A stretch of DNA of 64,000 bases from Candidatus Krumholzibacteriota bacterium (GCA_016933255.1 JAFGBF010000029.1:1-64000); one strand, 5' to 3'; positions 43,624 through 54,046 are shown, counted from the first letter of the stretch. Program-made: numbers and translations. Notes: generated from the sequence alone by a model not told the origin.

Positions 43624-45429
43624 ATGTCAAAAAAAGTCATAAAATTCATGAACACGGCTTTTCGCGACGGATTTCAGTCGGTCTACGGAGCCAGAGTCTT
43701 CACAGATGATTTTATCCCCGCCGTAGAAGCTGCCGCTAATGCGGGGATCAGATATTTTGAAGCTGGCGGCGGCGCCCGTTTCCAGTCATTGTATTTCTAC
43801 AGCAACGAAGATGCCTTTGAGATGATGGACCGTTTTCGCGCTGCGGCAGGTCCTGATTCCAACCTTCAGACACTCGCGAGGGGGATCAATGTCGTCGGGC
43901 TGGAATCACAGCCGCGCGATATCATAAGGCTTCACGCCGGTCTCTTCGCGAAACACGGGATCACTACTATCCGGAACTTCGATGCGCTCAATGATATCGA
44001 CAATCTCACGTACAGCGGGAAATGCATAGTCGACGCAGGCCTGAAGCACCAGGTGACGGTCACGATGATGGGGCTGCCTCCAGGTTGCTCGGGGGCGCAT
44101 AACGCGGATTTCTACGAAATGATCCTCAAGCGTATTCTCGGCGCCGAGATACCTTTTCATTCAGTCTGTTTCAAGGATGCCTCGGGAACATCGACACCGT
44201 CGACGATATTTGAAACGATAAAAAGGGCAAGAAAGCTCATTCCGGCCGATATACCTGTTCAGTTCCATACACACGAGACTGCCGGCATCAGTATAATCGG
44301 ATACAAAGCGGCGATCGAAGCGGGCGCCGGGATCATAGACCTCTCGATGGCGCCATGCTCGGGAGGCACCTGCCAGCCTGATATCGCCACTATGTGGCAC
44401 GCCCTCCGCGGAACCGATTATACTCTGGACGTGGATATTGACAGGGTCCTGGTGGCGGAGGAGGTCTTCAAGGACTGTATGAAAGATTATTTCATGCCTC
44501 CCGAAGCAAAAGCGGTAGAACCTCTTATCCCGTGGTCCCCTATGCCCGGGGGCGCGCTTACGGCAAATACGCAGATGATGCGGGACAATGATATCATGGA
44601 CAGATTCCCGGAAGTCGTCTCTGCCCTGGGAGAAGTAGTCCGGCTGGGCGGTTACGGGACCTCCGTCACTCCTGTGAGCCAATTCTATTTCCAGCAGGCT
44701 TACAACAACGTGATCTTCGGCAAGTGGAAGAAGATAGCCGAAGGATACGGAAAGATGGTCCTCGGATATTTCGGAAAGACTCCAATAGCTCCCGATCCTC
44801 AAATTATAGCGGTCTCATCAGAGCAGCTGGGACTCGAACCGACAACAAGAGACCCCCTTGACATACTCGAAGAGGACCCCGGAAAAGGGGTCGCCCCTTC
44901 GACCAGAAAGCTGGAAGAAAACGGATTGCCTGTCACGGAGGAGAATATATTCATCGCTGCCGCCTGCGGAGATAAAGGAATCAACTATCTGCTCGGCAAT
45001 TCGACTATCGGGGTGCGGAAGAACATGGCCGCCAAAGGCGGACCTGAAAAGATCCAGCGGCCCGGCGGGTATACCGTCACAGTAGGCCATAACAGATATG
45101 CCGTGAGACTGGACGGCAGCAAGGCTTTTGTGAACGGCAGGGAATACGAAATAAAGATCGCTGACGGGATGGAAGATATAAAAGAGATCGAGCCTGCCTC
45201 CGCGCAGGTGAAAACAGCCGTGAGCGCTCCGATGCCGGGTACGATAATCCGTGTCCTGGTCACAGAAGGCGCGGAAGTCACGTCGGGGACTCCTCTTCTT
45301 GTGCAGGAAGCGATGAAGATGGAAACGGTAGTAAGGGCTCCTGTGGATGGGACAGTTACGGGAATATCGGTTGCCGCAGGAGACCAGACTAAGACAGACC
45401 AGGTGCTGTTATATATATCCCTTCCGTAA
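43624..45429 (+). CDS. oadA: Biotin-dependent carboxyltransferase subunit (OadA type)
   Basis: About 601 residues. The carboxyltransferase TIM barrel starts [19 protein letters not shown] in place of the usual TTLRDAHQSL. Metal and lysine regions are [16 protein letters not shown] and [21 protein letters not shown] follows. The C-terminal biotinyl domain has [12 protein letters not shown], with the biotinylated lysine. In the complex it moves CO2 from an oxaloacetate- or methylmalonyl-CoA-like donor to biotin; the exact substrate is not fixed by sequence, and this subfamily ([11 protein letters not shown]) is sometimes annotated as pyruvate carboxylase subunit B. Confidence 0.85.
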   Translation: MSKKVIKFMNTAFRDGFQSVYGARVFTDDFIPAVEAAANAGIRYFEAGGGARFQSLYFYSNEDAFEMMDRFRAAAGPDSNLQTLARGINVVGLESQPRDIIRLHAGLFAKHGITTIRNFDALNDIDNLTYSGKCIVDAGLKHQVTVTMMGLPPGCSGAHNADFYEMILKRILGAEIPFHSVCFKDASGTSTPSTIFETIKRARKLIPADIPVQFHTHETAGISIIGYKAAIEAGAGIIDLSMAPCSGGTCQPDIATMWHALRGTDYTLDVDIDRVLVAEEVFKDCMKDYFMPPEAKAVEPLIPWSPMPGGALTANTQMMRDNDIMDRFPEVVSALGEVVRLGGYGTSVTPVSQFYFQQAYNNVIFGKWKKIAEGYGKMVLGYFGKTPIAPDPQIIAVSSEQLGLEPTTRDPLDILEEDPGKGVAPSTRKLEENGLPVTEENIFIAAACGDKGINYLLGNSTIGVRKNMAAKGGPEKIQRPGGYTVTVGHNRYAVRLDGSKAFVNGREYEIKIADGMEDIKEIEPASAQVKTAVSAPMPGTIIRVLVTEGAEVTSGTPLLVQEAMKMETVVRAPVDGTVTGISVAAGDQTKTDQVLLYISLP

Positions 45430-45445
45430 AGAGGAGTATGATCCA

Positions 45446-46822
45446 GTGCCCCGGGAAAGCCTGATAAACATGGAATCTGCTGGAAAAAGATCATTGAGGC
45501 AGAGATGCCTGGTTCTTGTCATTCTGATTATGATCTCATCCGTTCTTCTTTCTTTTTCTTCCGTCTGTTCGCAGGAAGAGCCGGCCTCCGGGGAAAAGAA
45601 GGAAGAATCAGGGGAGACTTCGATCGGCGACAAGATAAAAGAGCTGTGGAAATCGACCGGCATCTATTCCTTCCTGACCGACAACGCTTCCAGCCCGACC
45701 GATGATGAGGGAAGAAGTCCGGTAGAACTTCCGCCCGGACTCGGACAGCTTCTTATGATCGCGCTGAGCACCGGCCTGATATATCTTGCCATCCACAACA
45801 AATATGAGCCGCTTCTGCTCCTTCCGATAGGTTTCGGCGGGATCCTGGCCAACATTCCCCTTGCCGCCATCGCGGGGCCGGAAGGGTTTCTCGGGATGCT
45901 CTATACTATCGGCCTGCAGACAGGACTCTTTCCTCTTCTTATCTTCATGGGCGTTGGAGCCATGACCGACTTCGGCCCGCTTATCGCCCATCCGAAGACG
46001 GCCCTTCTCGGCGCCGCCGCCCAATTCGGGATCTTTACGACGCTGATCGGAGCACTGTGGCTCTCCCGGGTAGCGGACGGAATAAACTTCTCTCTTCAGG
46101 ACGCCGCGGCGATCGGGATCATAGGAGGGGCAGACGGGCCGACTGCGATCTTCCTTGCGGGAAAACTCTCCCCTGACCTTCTTGGCGCGATCGCGGTCGC
46201 TGCCTATTCCTATATGGCTCTTGTTCCGATCATTCAGCCCCCTATAATGAGACTGCTGACTACAAAGAAGGAACGGATGATCGAGATGAAGCAGCTCCGG
46301 AAGGTAACCGCTGTTGAAAAGATCATTTTTCCTCTCATGTCGCTGGGATTATGTATTTTGCTTATCCCCGCTGCGACACCTCTTATCGGAATGCTGATGT
46401 TCGGCAACCTTCTGAGGGAATCCGGCGTCGTGGAGAGATTGTCCAAGACCGCGGCAGGTGAACTGATCAACACGATAACAATACTGCTGGGACTTTCCGT
46501 AGGCTCGAAACTTGCCGCCGATAAATTCCTGCACCCTGAGACTCTTGGCATACTCGGACTGGGCATGATAGCCTTTGCCATAGGTACAGCGGCGGGGATC
46601 ATACTTGCCAAGTTGATGAACATCGTAAGCAGGGACAAAATAAATCCCCTCATCGGGGCGGCGGGCGTATCGGCCGTTCCGATGGCAGCCCGGGTAGTTA
46701 CAGATATCGGGCTGAAAGCCAACCCCGGCAACTTTCTCCTTATGCACGCGATGGGGCCCAATGTCGCCGGCGTCATCGGCTCTGCCGTTGCGGCAGGCGT
46801 TCTTCTTTCACTCTGTCAATAG
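45446..46822 (+). CDS. oadB: Sodium-pump decarboxylase beta subunit
   Basis: About 458 residues. An extra N-terminal membrane helix and linker ([18 protein letters not shown]) precede the usual core of about 9-10 helices: [51 protein letters not shown] (the Na+/decarboxylation site) and [25 protein letters not shown]. It decarboxylates carboxybiotin and exports sodium ions. GTG 45446 follows GAGGAG by 9 bases; ATG 45470 is the alternative. Confidence 0.9.
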   Translation: MPRESLINMESAGKRSLRQRCLVLVILIMISSVLLSFSSVCSQEEPASGEKKEESGETSIGDKIKELWKSTGIYSFLTDNASSPTDDEGRSPVELPPGLGQLLMIALSTGLIYLAIHNKYEPLLLLPIGFGGILANIPLAAIAGPEGFLGMLYTIGLQTGLFPLLIFMGVGAMTDFGPLIAHPKTALLGAAAQFGIFTTLIGALWLSRVADGINFSLQDAAAIGIIGGADGPTAIFLAGKLSPDLLGAIAVAAYSYMALVPIIQPPIMRLLTTKKERMIEMKQLRKVTAVEKIIFPLMSLGLCILLIPAATPLIGMLMFGNLLRESGVVERLSKTAAGELINTITILLGLSVGSKLAADKFLHPETLGILGLGMIAFAIGTAAGIILAKLMNIVSRDKINPLIGAAGVSAVPMAARVVTDIGLKANPGNFLLMHAMGPNVAGVIGSAVAAGVLLSLCQ

Positions 46823-46828
46823 GACAGC

Positions 46829-47248
46829 TCACTCGGTGATCCTGATCTCCGAACTGATCTCTATCGCCTTTTTGTACAGCGCGCTCACTCCGCAGTACCG
46901 TTCTTCTGAAAGGCTGACTGCCTTTTCGAGCTTGTCGAGCGGAAGATCTTTTCCTTTAAATTGATATATCACATGCATCGTATGATAATATTTCGGGAGT
47001 TCATCGGTAAGTTCTCCTTCGACGATTACATGGAAACCTTCGATTTCGACCCTCATCTTTTTCAATATGGACACTACATCCATCCCCGTGCATCCGGCCA
47101 GCGCGACAAGCATGAACTGTTTCGGCCTCGGCCCCCTGTCCTCCCCGCCCGATTCGCCCGCAGCATCAAGGATGATCTTGTGCCCGTCAAGGGTCGTACT
47201 GAACGACATTCTGTCGTTCCACTCAAGGTCGACTGTCGATTTTGCCAT
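46829..47248 (-). CDS. OsmC/Ohr family thiol peroxidase
   Basis: A 139-residue protein with the two catalytic cysteines of the family: ALAGCTGMDVVSILKK (C about residue 52) and EERYCGVSALYKKA (C about residue 118). It reduces organic hydroperoxides using thiols. It overlaps nothing and is convergent with oadB, 6 bases from its stop. The family is OsmC-like (YhfA type) rather than strict Ohr. Confidence 0.9.
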   Translation of the reverse strand: MAKSTVDLEWNDRMSFSTTLDGHKIILDAAGESGGEDRGPRPKQFMLVALAGCTGMDVVSILKKMRVEIEGFHVIVEGELTDELPKYYHTMHVIYQFKGKDLPLDKLEKAVSLSEERYCGVSALYKKAIEISSEIRITE

Positions 47249-47503
47249 TATTCATACTCCTTTTTATAATCTCTTATTCTCTGACGATCAGATATCGCCG
47301 CGGATCGAAGAACTGGACAGGTCCGTGACGGGCTATCACCCGGTCTGTACGATACTCCGCCTGAATACCGATGTCCAGAAGACAGTGATGCCGTCTTCCC
47401 CGGCTCCTTTTTGTGATTGTGCCAGATCACCGAATCATTTAGTTTCCAGAATGAAAAGGCGTATAAAGCCGAGTACCGGATCATTTCAGGGGTATTAAGA
47501 GAT

Positions 47504-48538
47504 ATGAAGAATGTCAGGCCGAAAATCGTAATAAGCAAATGTCTCGGATTCGACCGCTGCCGTTATGACGGAACGGATGTGCCGGTTCCTTTCCTTGGGC
47601 GGATGAAAAAATATATCGATTTCATTCCGGTCTGTCCGGAGGTAGAGATCGGCCTTGGGATCCCGCGCGATCCTATTCTTGCGGTCGGAACGAGAGGATC
47701 AAAAAGGCTTATCCAGCCATCGACAGGAAGGGATCTGACAAAAGATATCACGGAGTTTTCCGACAGGTTCCTTTCTTCGCTTGATCAGGCAGATGGTTTC
47801 ATATTGAAGGACAGGTCGCCTTCATGCGGTCTGAGAGGGGTCAAGGTCTTTCGATCACCCGAAGCGATATCTCATTCCGGAAAAGGACCGGGGTTTTTCG
47901 GATCCGCTGTTTTGTCACGGTTTAAACACCTCGCAATAGAGGACGAGAACCGGCTGGATGACCTGAGATTCAGAGAGCATTTTCTGACAAAACTTTTCAC
48001 CCTGGCCCGTTTTCGCGAGGCGGCATCAGAGCGCGGGATATCCGGGATCGCCGGGTTTCATTCGGAAAACGTGCTGCTGTTGTCAGCATACAGCCAAAAA
48101 GGACTGCGTGCGCTTGGAAGGATACTCGCGAACCCTGGGGAAAAGCCGGAGGCTGAAGTAGCTTCCCTGTACGCGGAGCAGCTATATTCCGCGCTGAAAA
48201 GGCCCCCAAGATTTGCGTCAAACATAGATCTTCTGCTTCAGGCCATTGGAAATTTTTCCTATCTGCTTTCGCACGGGGAAAAGGGATATTTCCTGGAAAC
48301 TATCGAAAGATACAGAGACAGGAAGATCCCGCTCAGCTCTCTGCTTCTTTTGGTTCGCGTCTGGATCGACAGGTTCAGGACCAAAGAGCTTATGGAACAG
48401 AGCTATTTTTCACCCTACCCTGACGGGCTGCTCAATATAACCGACTCCGCCTCCGGCAGGGAGTGCATGGAGTCGAATACCAGAGGACCGTCTATTCAAA
48501 AAGCGGCCATTCCGGATCCCGAGACCAGCGAATCATGA
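47504..48538 (+). CDS. DUF523-DUF1722 (YbgA-like) protein
   Basis: About 344 residues. The N-terminal DUF523 domain carries four cysteine positions (KCLGFDRCRYDG, IPVCPEVEIGL, KDRSPSCGLRG), likely a metal or Fe-S site. The C-terminal DUF1722/YbgA domain has FREHFLTKLFTLARFRE and GIAGFHSENVLLLSAYS. Family members occur near photolyase or pollutant genes and their function is not settled. Start is taken at MKNVRPK. Residues after about 320 are a loose tail. Confidence 0.8.
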   Translation: MKNVRPKIVISKCLGFDRCRYDGTDVPVPFLGRMKKYIDFIPVCPEVEIGLGIPRDPILAVGTRGSKRLIQPSTGRDLTKDITEFSDRFLSSLDQADGFILKDRSPSCGLRGVKVFRSPEAISHSGKGPGFFGSAVLSRFKHLAIEDENRLDDLRFREHFLTKLFTLARFREAASERGISGIAGFHSENVLLLSAYSQKGLRALGRILANPGEKPEAEVASLYAEQLYSALKRPPRFASNIDLLLQAIGNFSYLLSHGEKGYFLETIERYRDRKIPLSSLLLLVRVWIDRFRTKELMEQSYFSPYPDGLLNITDSASGRECMESNTRGPSIQKAAIPDPETSES

Positions 48539-48594
48539 ATCCCGCGCGACATCACGCAATCAGCCGCGGGATCTGCAGGATCTGCTTTTTTTGA

Positions 48595-48623
48595 TTGACA
48601 TAAAACAGACCGCGGCGTATTAT
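48595..48623 (+). promoter_or_regulatory. Promoter of the PadR operon
   Basis: TTGACA (48595-48600), a 17-base spacer and TATTAT (48618-48623), followed by the direct repeat TATATAGA...TATATAGA (48620-48645), which could be the PadR operator. Confidence 0.7.
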
Positions 48624-48702
48624 ATAGATGGTCGATATATAGAGAACAAACATATAAGGCCTGTCGTCTGACAGGCTGCAACCCGGCCCTGGGGCGCTTG
48701 CG

Positions 48703-49047
48703 ATGAAAAAGACAGATATTGAAACACAGAACCTTACAAAACATTGCAACGAAGACCTGATACTTGCGGTACTTCAGGATGGCGACAAGCACGGGTACCA
48801 GCTGGCTCTGGAAATAGAAGAAAAAAGCGGCCATTACTTCAGGTTTAATCACGGGACCCTCTATCCGATCCTTCACAAGCTGGAAAAAGACGGAAAAATC
48901 AAAGGATCCTGGCTCAAGGATGACAGCAAGAGAAAAAGAAAACAGTACTCATTGACTGCTAAAGGCAGAAAATATCTGGAGCGGCAGGTGGCCGCCTGGA
49001 AAGAATTCTTCGATCGGTTCATCGGCATTATGGAGGAGATCGAATAA
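48703..49047 (+). CDS. PadR family transcriptional regulator
   Basis: A 114-residue winged-helix protein. LILAVLQDGDKHGYQLALEIEEKSGHYFRFNHGTLYPILHKLEKDGKIKGSW is the PadR signature (HGYQL and GTLYPILHKLE). It lacks the long C-terminal effector helix pair of full PadR and is of the short YwzG/LmrR-like class. Its stop overlaps the next start (49047), so it leads a three-gene operon and probably represses it. Confidence 0.9.
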   Translation: MKKTDIETQNLTKHCNEDLILAVLQDGDKHGYQLALEIEEKSGHYFRFNHGTLYPILHKLEKDGKIKGSWLKDDSKRKRKQYSLTAKGRKYLERQVAAWKEFFDRFIGIMEEIE

Positions 49048-49787
49048 TGAAAAGATTCCGAAGAGTCCTTAAAGAGATCAATCGGAAACTGGATCTTCCT
49101 CAGCAGGAAAAATCCAGGATCCTGCTCGAAATCGGATCGGATCTGGAAGATATGTACCAGCTGTACCTTGCGCAGGGGTACACCGATCAGGAAGCAATCG
49201 AGAGGGCCGAAGAAAAATTTGATATTTCAGACGACGCGCTCGAAGAACTGGTCCGGATCCATCAGACTATTTTCGCCCGACTGCTCAGCCGTCTGTCCGA
49301 GCAGGCCCAATCCCGATGGGAAAAGGCGCTGATGGTCACGATCCTTCTTTTAATCGCCCTGCTTTCCGGCCAGCATCTCTTTTCAACCGGGTTTTTCGGG
49401 CGGACAGGATCATTCATCTGGCCTCTGGCCGCGATCTCTATTATCGCCGGGATGTTGACGATAAGGCATACGTATATGATCTATCTGAAAAAAGATCACA
49501 GGACGGGAAGGCTGCGCGGGGGATTAATATGGTTTCCCGCTCTAGGCATCGGATCCCTGATGGCCGGGATTTTCGGGTCATCAGTCGAAACGATGCGGAT
49601 GGTAAGGGCAGTCGCCGCAGATCTGGATACTACGCATCTTAAAATCGTCCAGTGCGCGATAAAAGGCTCGTCGATGATGATTTTAAGCCTGCTTGTCGCC
49701 ATCGCTTCCAGCCTGATCTGGTTCATCCTTGTAAACAAGGTCAAACAGATCGAGCTGGCCGAAACGGAATGGCTGAATGAGATCTAA
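49047..49787 (+). CDS. Membrane protein with PadR-linked N-terminal domain
   Basis: A 246-residue protein. Residues 1-75 are a soluble helical domain (LDLPQQEKSRILLEIGSDLEDMYQLYLAQGYTDQEAIERAEEKF), the permease-prefix/DUF1700-like module often found after PadR regulators. About four membrane helices follow (ALMVTILLLIALLSG, IWPLAAISIIAGMLTI, WFPALGIGSLMAGIFG, MMILSLLVAIASSLIWFIL). It is co-translated with padR and followed by an ExbB-like gene. Transported substrate or partner unknown. Confidence 0.75.
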   Translation: MKRFRRVLKEINRKLDLPQQEKSRILLEIGSDLEDMYQLYLAQGYTDQEAIERAEEKFDISDDALEELVRIHQTIFARLLSRLSEQAQSRWEKALMVTILLLIALLSGQHLFSTGFFGRTGSFIWPLAAISIIAGMLTIRHTYMIYLKKDHRTGRLRGGLIWFPALGIGSLMAGIFGSSVETMRMVRAVAADLDTTHLKIVQCAIKGSSMMILSLLVAIASSLIWFILVNKVKQIELAETEWLNEI

Positions 49788-49811
49788 GCAGAAAATGAAA
49801 AAGGAGATATC

Positions 49812-50198
49812 ATGAAATACTTTATTACTTCGATGGGAACATGGGCTCTGCCCCTCTTTATTATCACTGCCGCCATTCTTGTATTGTCGGTTAAAAAGGT
49901 CATCGACCTGTACTTCCGTAAGGACCTTACGGCCGGAGAGATGGCCCGCGGGCTGCACGCAATACTATTCTGGGGATCGATTACTGCCGTCGTCGGACTT
50001 CTCGGGCAACTTTCCGGAATGTATAAATCGATGCAGGTCATTTCGAGGGCCGCGGCGATCTCGCCGGCGCTCATAGCCGCCGGATTCGGGGAATCCCTGA
50101 CGACGACGATCTTCGGCCTGCAGGTCCTGATCGGAGCCGGAATCATCTGGTTTATTCTGCTTAACAGGTACAACAGGCTTCAGCAGGGATTGAAATAG
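49812..50198 (+). CDS. Small MotA/TolQ/ExbB-like protein
   Basis: A 128-residue protein with three membrane helices: LPLFIITAAILVLSVKKVIDLYF, ILFWGSITAVVGLLGQLSGMYKSM and ALIAAGFGESLTTTIFGLQVLIGAGIIWFIL. The last two match the proton-channel helices of MotA/TolQ/ExbB, including the T-T pair in ESLTTTIFGL. It is shorter than usual and no ExbD/TolR partner is beside it. It ends at a strong terminator, closing the PadR operon. Confidence 0.75.
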   Translation: MKYFITSMGTWALPLFIITAAILVLSVKKVIDLYFRKDLTAGEMARGLHAILFWGSITAVVGLLGQLSGMYKSMQVISRAAAISPALIAAGFGESLTTTIFGLQVLIGAGIIWFILLNRYNRLQQGLK

Positions 50199-50234
50199 GC
50201 CCGATTCGAGCAGCATCAAGCTCTTGCAGGAAAA

Positions 50235-50271
50235 TTTTCAGCCGCTGCCCGTTCAGGGCGGCGGCTGAAAA
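50235..50271. terminator. Bidirectional terminator
   Basis: TTTTCAGCCGCTGCCC-GTTCA-GGGCGGCGGCTGAAAA has a 16-bp stem with one mismatch and A/T tails, between the convergent ExbB-like and ZU5 genes. Confidence 0.85.
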
Positions 50272-50307
50272 GCTAATCACGGAAAGACCGTATCCAGGAC
50301 GGAGGGT

Positions 50308-51948
50308 TTATTTTTCCGCCCCTCCAAGCTCGAAAGTATAGTCATATTCCATCGGGATATCTTCTCCGAACGGATCTATACCAGACCCTGAATCAGTCCC
50401 TCCCGGGCCGAATGGAACTTCTATGTATATGCACTGCGCGAGGATCGACGACTCGAGAAGGCCGTAAATAGGGTACTCGAAATCATCCTCGATCGTATCC
50501 CACGTACAATGAAGGACGAAATAGACCGGCATCGTCATGGCCACTACCTGAAGATCGAGATTATCTCCGGAGACCGTTCCTGCAGCAATCACTGAAAACC
50601 CGGGAGCGCTCATACTTTGCTCGCTGCAGTTGCCGGCAGACGACAAAGAGATGTTATGGGTGCCTGTCCCGCTTCCGGTCACTACACCCTCCTCTATCGT
50701 CAGATTGACCGAGATCGAGACGTTATCTGTAAAAGTGAAGAGCGGTTCATCCCCTATATCGTGCAGAAACGTAACGTTGAGCGTGCCTGCCCAGTCATCT
50801 TCGATCTCTATCTGAGCCGCACCGTCAGGCGTCTGCTCTCCGCCGCAGTGGGAGATAGAGGCGCGGACCGATTCGACTCCCTCATCGTCTCCGGCGGTGA
50901 ATGTAGTCGCCGCTGTCCCCGCAGCCGATGTCGCGGCGCTCGCGGGGCTGACCGTCCCCAGACCGCCCAGGGATTCGAAAGCGACATCATATCCCGCCAT
51001 CACCTCGTCGTCGCAGGTCACAGCCGCGGTGACCTGGCTCGTCCCCCCGGTACCAATGGAAGCCGGCTCAGCCGACACATCGACTTCCGCGCCGCAGCAT
51101 TCGAGATAGACGTGTACTTCGAGAGCATAATTCTTGTCGATGACGCCCGTCAGGAAATACTCGTACGACTTGTAGAAAATGACATCTTTATCGGTAGTCG
51201 TACCATCCATATAATAGGGGATATCTTCATAGACCGGCCCTTCCGGCAGGTGATGGACGCTGTAGCTCAGACCGATCCTCAGGCCGACCACCTCGTGGCA
51301 GTCTTCCCTGTAAAGTCCCTTGCGGCCCATATCAGTCACATTCGCCCGGAACCATGAAACATAGGCGTCAAAAGCCGATTGAGCGGTCGATCCATCGCCG
51401 AAATTCTCGTGGAAGCTGTCGAATACATTGGTCACCGCCGAAAAAAGCGAGAAATGGGTTACTTCCACCGATACGACGCTCCCGCCAGGCGCTACATTTA
51501 CAGTGCCTTCCACCTCGCTCCATCGAGACTCTGTCTCGTCCCAGAATAAGATCGACACTTCATCGGACGGCCCGAGAGGAGGATCGACCGGTATAGTGAT
51601 TATGGCAGGAATGGCGAAAGTCGTTCCGTCGGGACCGAACTCGGCCCCGCCCAACATTATCAGAAATGGCTGGCTCTCGTCCGAAAGATCCTTTTTTCCT
51701 CCCAGAGTCTTCACTGTTATCGCCGTTTCAGTACTCAGCGCTCCAGCCGGGATAGTGACCGATGCTCCCCCCGAATCGGTCACAGTCCCACCCTCCGGCC
51801 CGATAGTCGTGATGGCCGGGGCGGATGGGCCGCCGTCTCCGCCGCCGCAGCCATAAAAGGCCAGAGGCAGGATCAAAACGAGGAGGATCGCCGATATTCG
51901 TTTATTTGTATCTTTTCCTGCCGGCATTTCGCTTCTGATCATACTCAT
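50308..51948 (-). CDS. Exported lipoprotein with ZU5 and Ig-like domains
   Basis: A 546-residue protein with a lipobox (LAFYGCGG). A ZU5 domain (TTIGPEGGTVTDSGGASVTIPAGAL) follows, typical of FCB-type exported proteins. The middle domain contains several cysteines (REDCHEVVG, VYLECCGAEV). An invasin/Big_1-like unit (PASIGTGGTSQVTAAVTCDDEVMAGYDVAFESLGGLGTVSPASA) precedes a strand-rich C-terminal domain. AAGGAGTCACGA precedes ATG 51948. Surface protein; substrate unknown. Confidence 0.8.
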   Translation of the reverse strand: MSMIRSEMPAGKDTNKRISAILLVLILPLAFYGCGGGDGGPSAPAITTIGPEGGTVTDSGGASVTIPAGALSTETAITVKTLGGKKDLSDESQPFLIMLGGAEFGPDGTTFAIPAIITIPVDPPLGPSDEVSILFWDETESRWSEVEGTVNVAPGGSVVSVEVTHFSLFSAVTNVFDSFHENFGDGSTAQSAFDAYVSWFRANVTDMGRKGLYREDCHEVVGLRIGLSYSVHHLPEGPVYEDIPYYMDGTTTDKDVIFYKSYEYFLTGVIDKNYALEVHVYLECCGAEVDVSAEPASIGTGGTSQVTAAVTCDDEVMAGYDVAFESLGGLGTVSPASAATSAAGTAATTFTAGDDEGVESVRASISHCGGEQTPDGAAQIEIEDDWAGTLNVTFLHDIGDEPLFTFTDNVSISVNLTIEEGVVTGSGTGTHNISLSSAGNCSEQSMSAPGFSVIAAGTVSGDNLDLQVVAMTMPVYFVLHCTWDTIEDDFEYPIYGLLESSILAQCIYIEVPFGPGGTDSGSGIDPFGEDIPMEYDYTFELGGAEK

Positions 51949-52064
51949 TCGTGACTCCTTACAGTAAAGGGTGCACCCGCCTGTCGTTCCTGCCGTGATA
52001 TTAACCTTTCCCGGGGTCTGAATGACACAAAAAAATCTTCTCTTCCGAATTCATCCGTTCTCTG

Positions 52065-52092
52065 TTGACAAACGCTCTATAGAGCTTATCTT
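52065..52092 (+). promoter_or_regulatory. typA promoter with palindrome in spacer
   Basis: TTGACA (52065-52070), a 16-base spacer and TATCTT (52087-52092). The spacer contains the perfect 12-bp palindrome GCTCTATAGAGC (52074-52085). The leader to typA is about 100 bases and GC-rich, and I see no known element in it. Confidence 0.6.
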
Positions 52093-52198
52093 ATGGCACG
52101 CCAGGATCACACGCTCATTCCCTCCAGGCAAAACAGAGATGTCTTTTCGCGGGGGGGGCCAGAGCCGGACTTTAGTCGGCGATTTTCGGAGTTGTAAT

Positions 52199-54046
52199 AT
52201 GAGTGGAATAATGAAAAACGAGGGTATAAGAAATATTGCGATAATCGCTCACGTCGATCATGGCAAGACGACTCTTGTGGATTCGATGTTCAGGCAGAGC
52301 GGCCTTTTTCATGACAAGCAGGTCATGAACGAGCGGATAATGGACAACATGGACCTTGAGCGCGAACGCGGGATCACGATAACAGCGAAGAACTGTTCTG
52401 TGCTTTGGAAAGGGGTAAAGATAAATATCATCGACACCCCTGGACATTCCGATTTCGGCGCCGAGGTCGAGAGGGCGCTTTCTATGGCAGACGGCGCGAT
52501 CCTGCTCGTCGATGCATCTGAAGGGCCTCTTCCCCAGACACGCTTTGTCCTTAAAAAAACTCTGGAAGCCGGACTCAAGGTCATAGTCGTTATAAACAAG
52601 ATCGATCGCAAAGATGCCCAGCCTGCCAAGATACTTAACGATATATATGATCTTTTCATCGATCTCGGCGCGGGAGATGAACAGATCGATTTCTCCGTCC
52701 TTTATGCCATCGGCCGCGAAGGGATCGCCAAAAGGAGGCTGGAAGATGAGACAGACAATATCCACGAGCTGCTTGATACGATCATCGAAGAGATCCCCGC
52801 ACCGGTCTATGATCCAAAGGAGCCTTTCCAGATGCTCGTTTCCGATCTCGGTTATTCCGATTACCTCGGAAGGCTCGCCGTCGGCAAGATAATCAACGGC
52901 TCGGTCAGCTCGAACAGGCTGCTCGTCTGCATAAATAAAAAAGGCGATCGCGTCCCGCTCAAGGTCACAAAGCTTCAGAAATACGAGGGAATGTCGTACA
53001 GGCCGGCTGAATCGGTCGAAGCAGGTGATATCGTGGTCCTCGCGGGGATCGATGACGTCAAGATCGGCGATACGATATGTACGAAGGAGTATCCGAAAGC
53101 GCTTAAAAGGATCACTGTCGATGAACCGACTATTTCAATGCGTTTCACGATCAACAATTCGCCCTTCAGCGGGCAGGAGGGCCGTTTCGTCCAGTCTCAA
53201 AAAATACGCGACCGCCTTTTCAGGGAAACTCTTATGAACGTGGCGATCCAGATGGAAGAAGACAGGGACGATTTTATCGTCAAAGGGCGGGGAGAGTTCC
53301 AGATGGCGATCCTGATCGAGACGATGAGAAGGGAAGGATTCGAGTTCTGCGTTGGACGCCCGCACGTGATATATAAATATGAAAATGGAAAACGGCTCGA
53401 ACCGATCGAACGCCTGCTGGTAGATTGCGAGGAAGAGTACCTCGGTACTGTCACCGAAAAGCTTGCTCTTCGAAAATCGAGGATGACAGATCTGGTCCAC
53501 GATGGAAGCGGCCGGGTAAGAGTCGAATTTTCAGCCCCTTCAAGGGCTTTGATAGGATATCGGGACGAGTTTCTCACAGACACGAAAGGCACCGGCGTGA
53601 TGAACTCCTATTTCGCGGGGTTCGGGGAGTACAGGGGCGACTTCAACACCCGTTTCACCGGATCGCTGGTAGCCGACAGGCAGGGCAAGGCGGTGGCCTA
53701 CGCTCTTTTCAACCTCGAGGCGCGCGGACGGCTCTTCGTGAATCCGGGCGATCCAGGGTATGAGGGAATGGTCATCGGAGAGCACAATCGCGACAGCGAC
53801 CTTAACGTCAACCAGGCGAAAGAGAAAAAGCTGTCCAACATGAGGGCGGCCGGAAAAGACGACGCCGTGATCCTGACGCCTGTCAAACCGATAACGATAG
53901 AAAAAGCGCTGAGTTTCATACGCGACGATGAGATGGTCGAGATAACGCCAAGATCGATCCGCCTGAGAAAAACTGTCCTTTCTGCTCAAAACAGAAAAAA
54001 CTTCAAGCCCCCGGCATCAAACGGCAGCGGAAAGATCTCCCTCTAA
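52199..54046 (+). CDS. typA: Ribosome-associated GTPase TypA/BipA
   Basis: About 615 residues. The translation-factor GTPase domain has AHVDHGKTT (G1), RERGITITAKN (G2), DTPGHSDFG (G3) and VINKIDRKDA (G4). EF-Tu domain II-like and EF-G C-terminal domains follow, and the BipA-specific end contains GRLFVNPGDPGYEGMVIGEH...NVNQAKEKKLSNMRA. It acts in 50S subunit assembly and stress/cold growth. ATG 52199 follows GGAG by 8 bases; ATG 52211 is close. Confidence 0.95.
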   Translation: MSGIMKNEGIRNIAIIAHVDHGKTTLVDSMFRQSGLFHDKQVMNERIMDNMDLERERGITITAKNCSVLWKGVKINIIDTPGHSDFGAEVERALSMADGAILLVDASEGPLPQTRFVLKKTLEAGLKVIVVINKIDRKDAQPAKILNDIYDLFIDLGAGDEQIDFSVLYAIGREGIAKRRLEDETDNIHELLDTIIEEIPAPVYDPKEPFQMLVSDLGYSDYLGRLAVGKIINGSVSSNRLLVCINKKGDRVPLKVTKLQKYEGMSYRPAESVEAGDIVVLAGIDDVKIGDTICTKEYPKALKRITVDEPTISMRFTINNSPFSGQEGRFVQSQKIRDRLFRETLMNVAIQMEEDRDDFIVKGRGEFQMAILIETMRREGFEFCVGRPHVIYKYENGKRLEPIERLLVDCEEEYLGTVTEKLALRKSRMTDLVHDGSGRVRVEFSAPSRALIGYRDEFLTDTKGTGVMNSYFAGFGEYRGDFNTRFTGSLVADRQGKAVAYALFNLEARGRLFVNPGDPGYEGMVIGEHNRDSDLNVNQAKEKKLSNMRAAGKDDAVILTPVKPITIEKALSFIRDDEMVEITPRSIRLRKTVLSAQNRKNFKPPASNGSGKISL

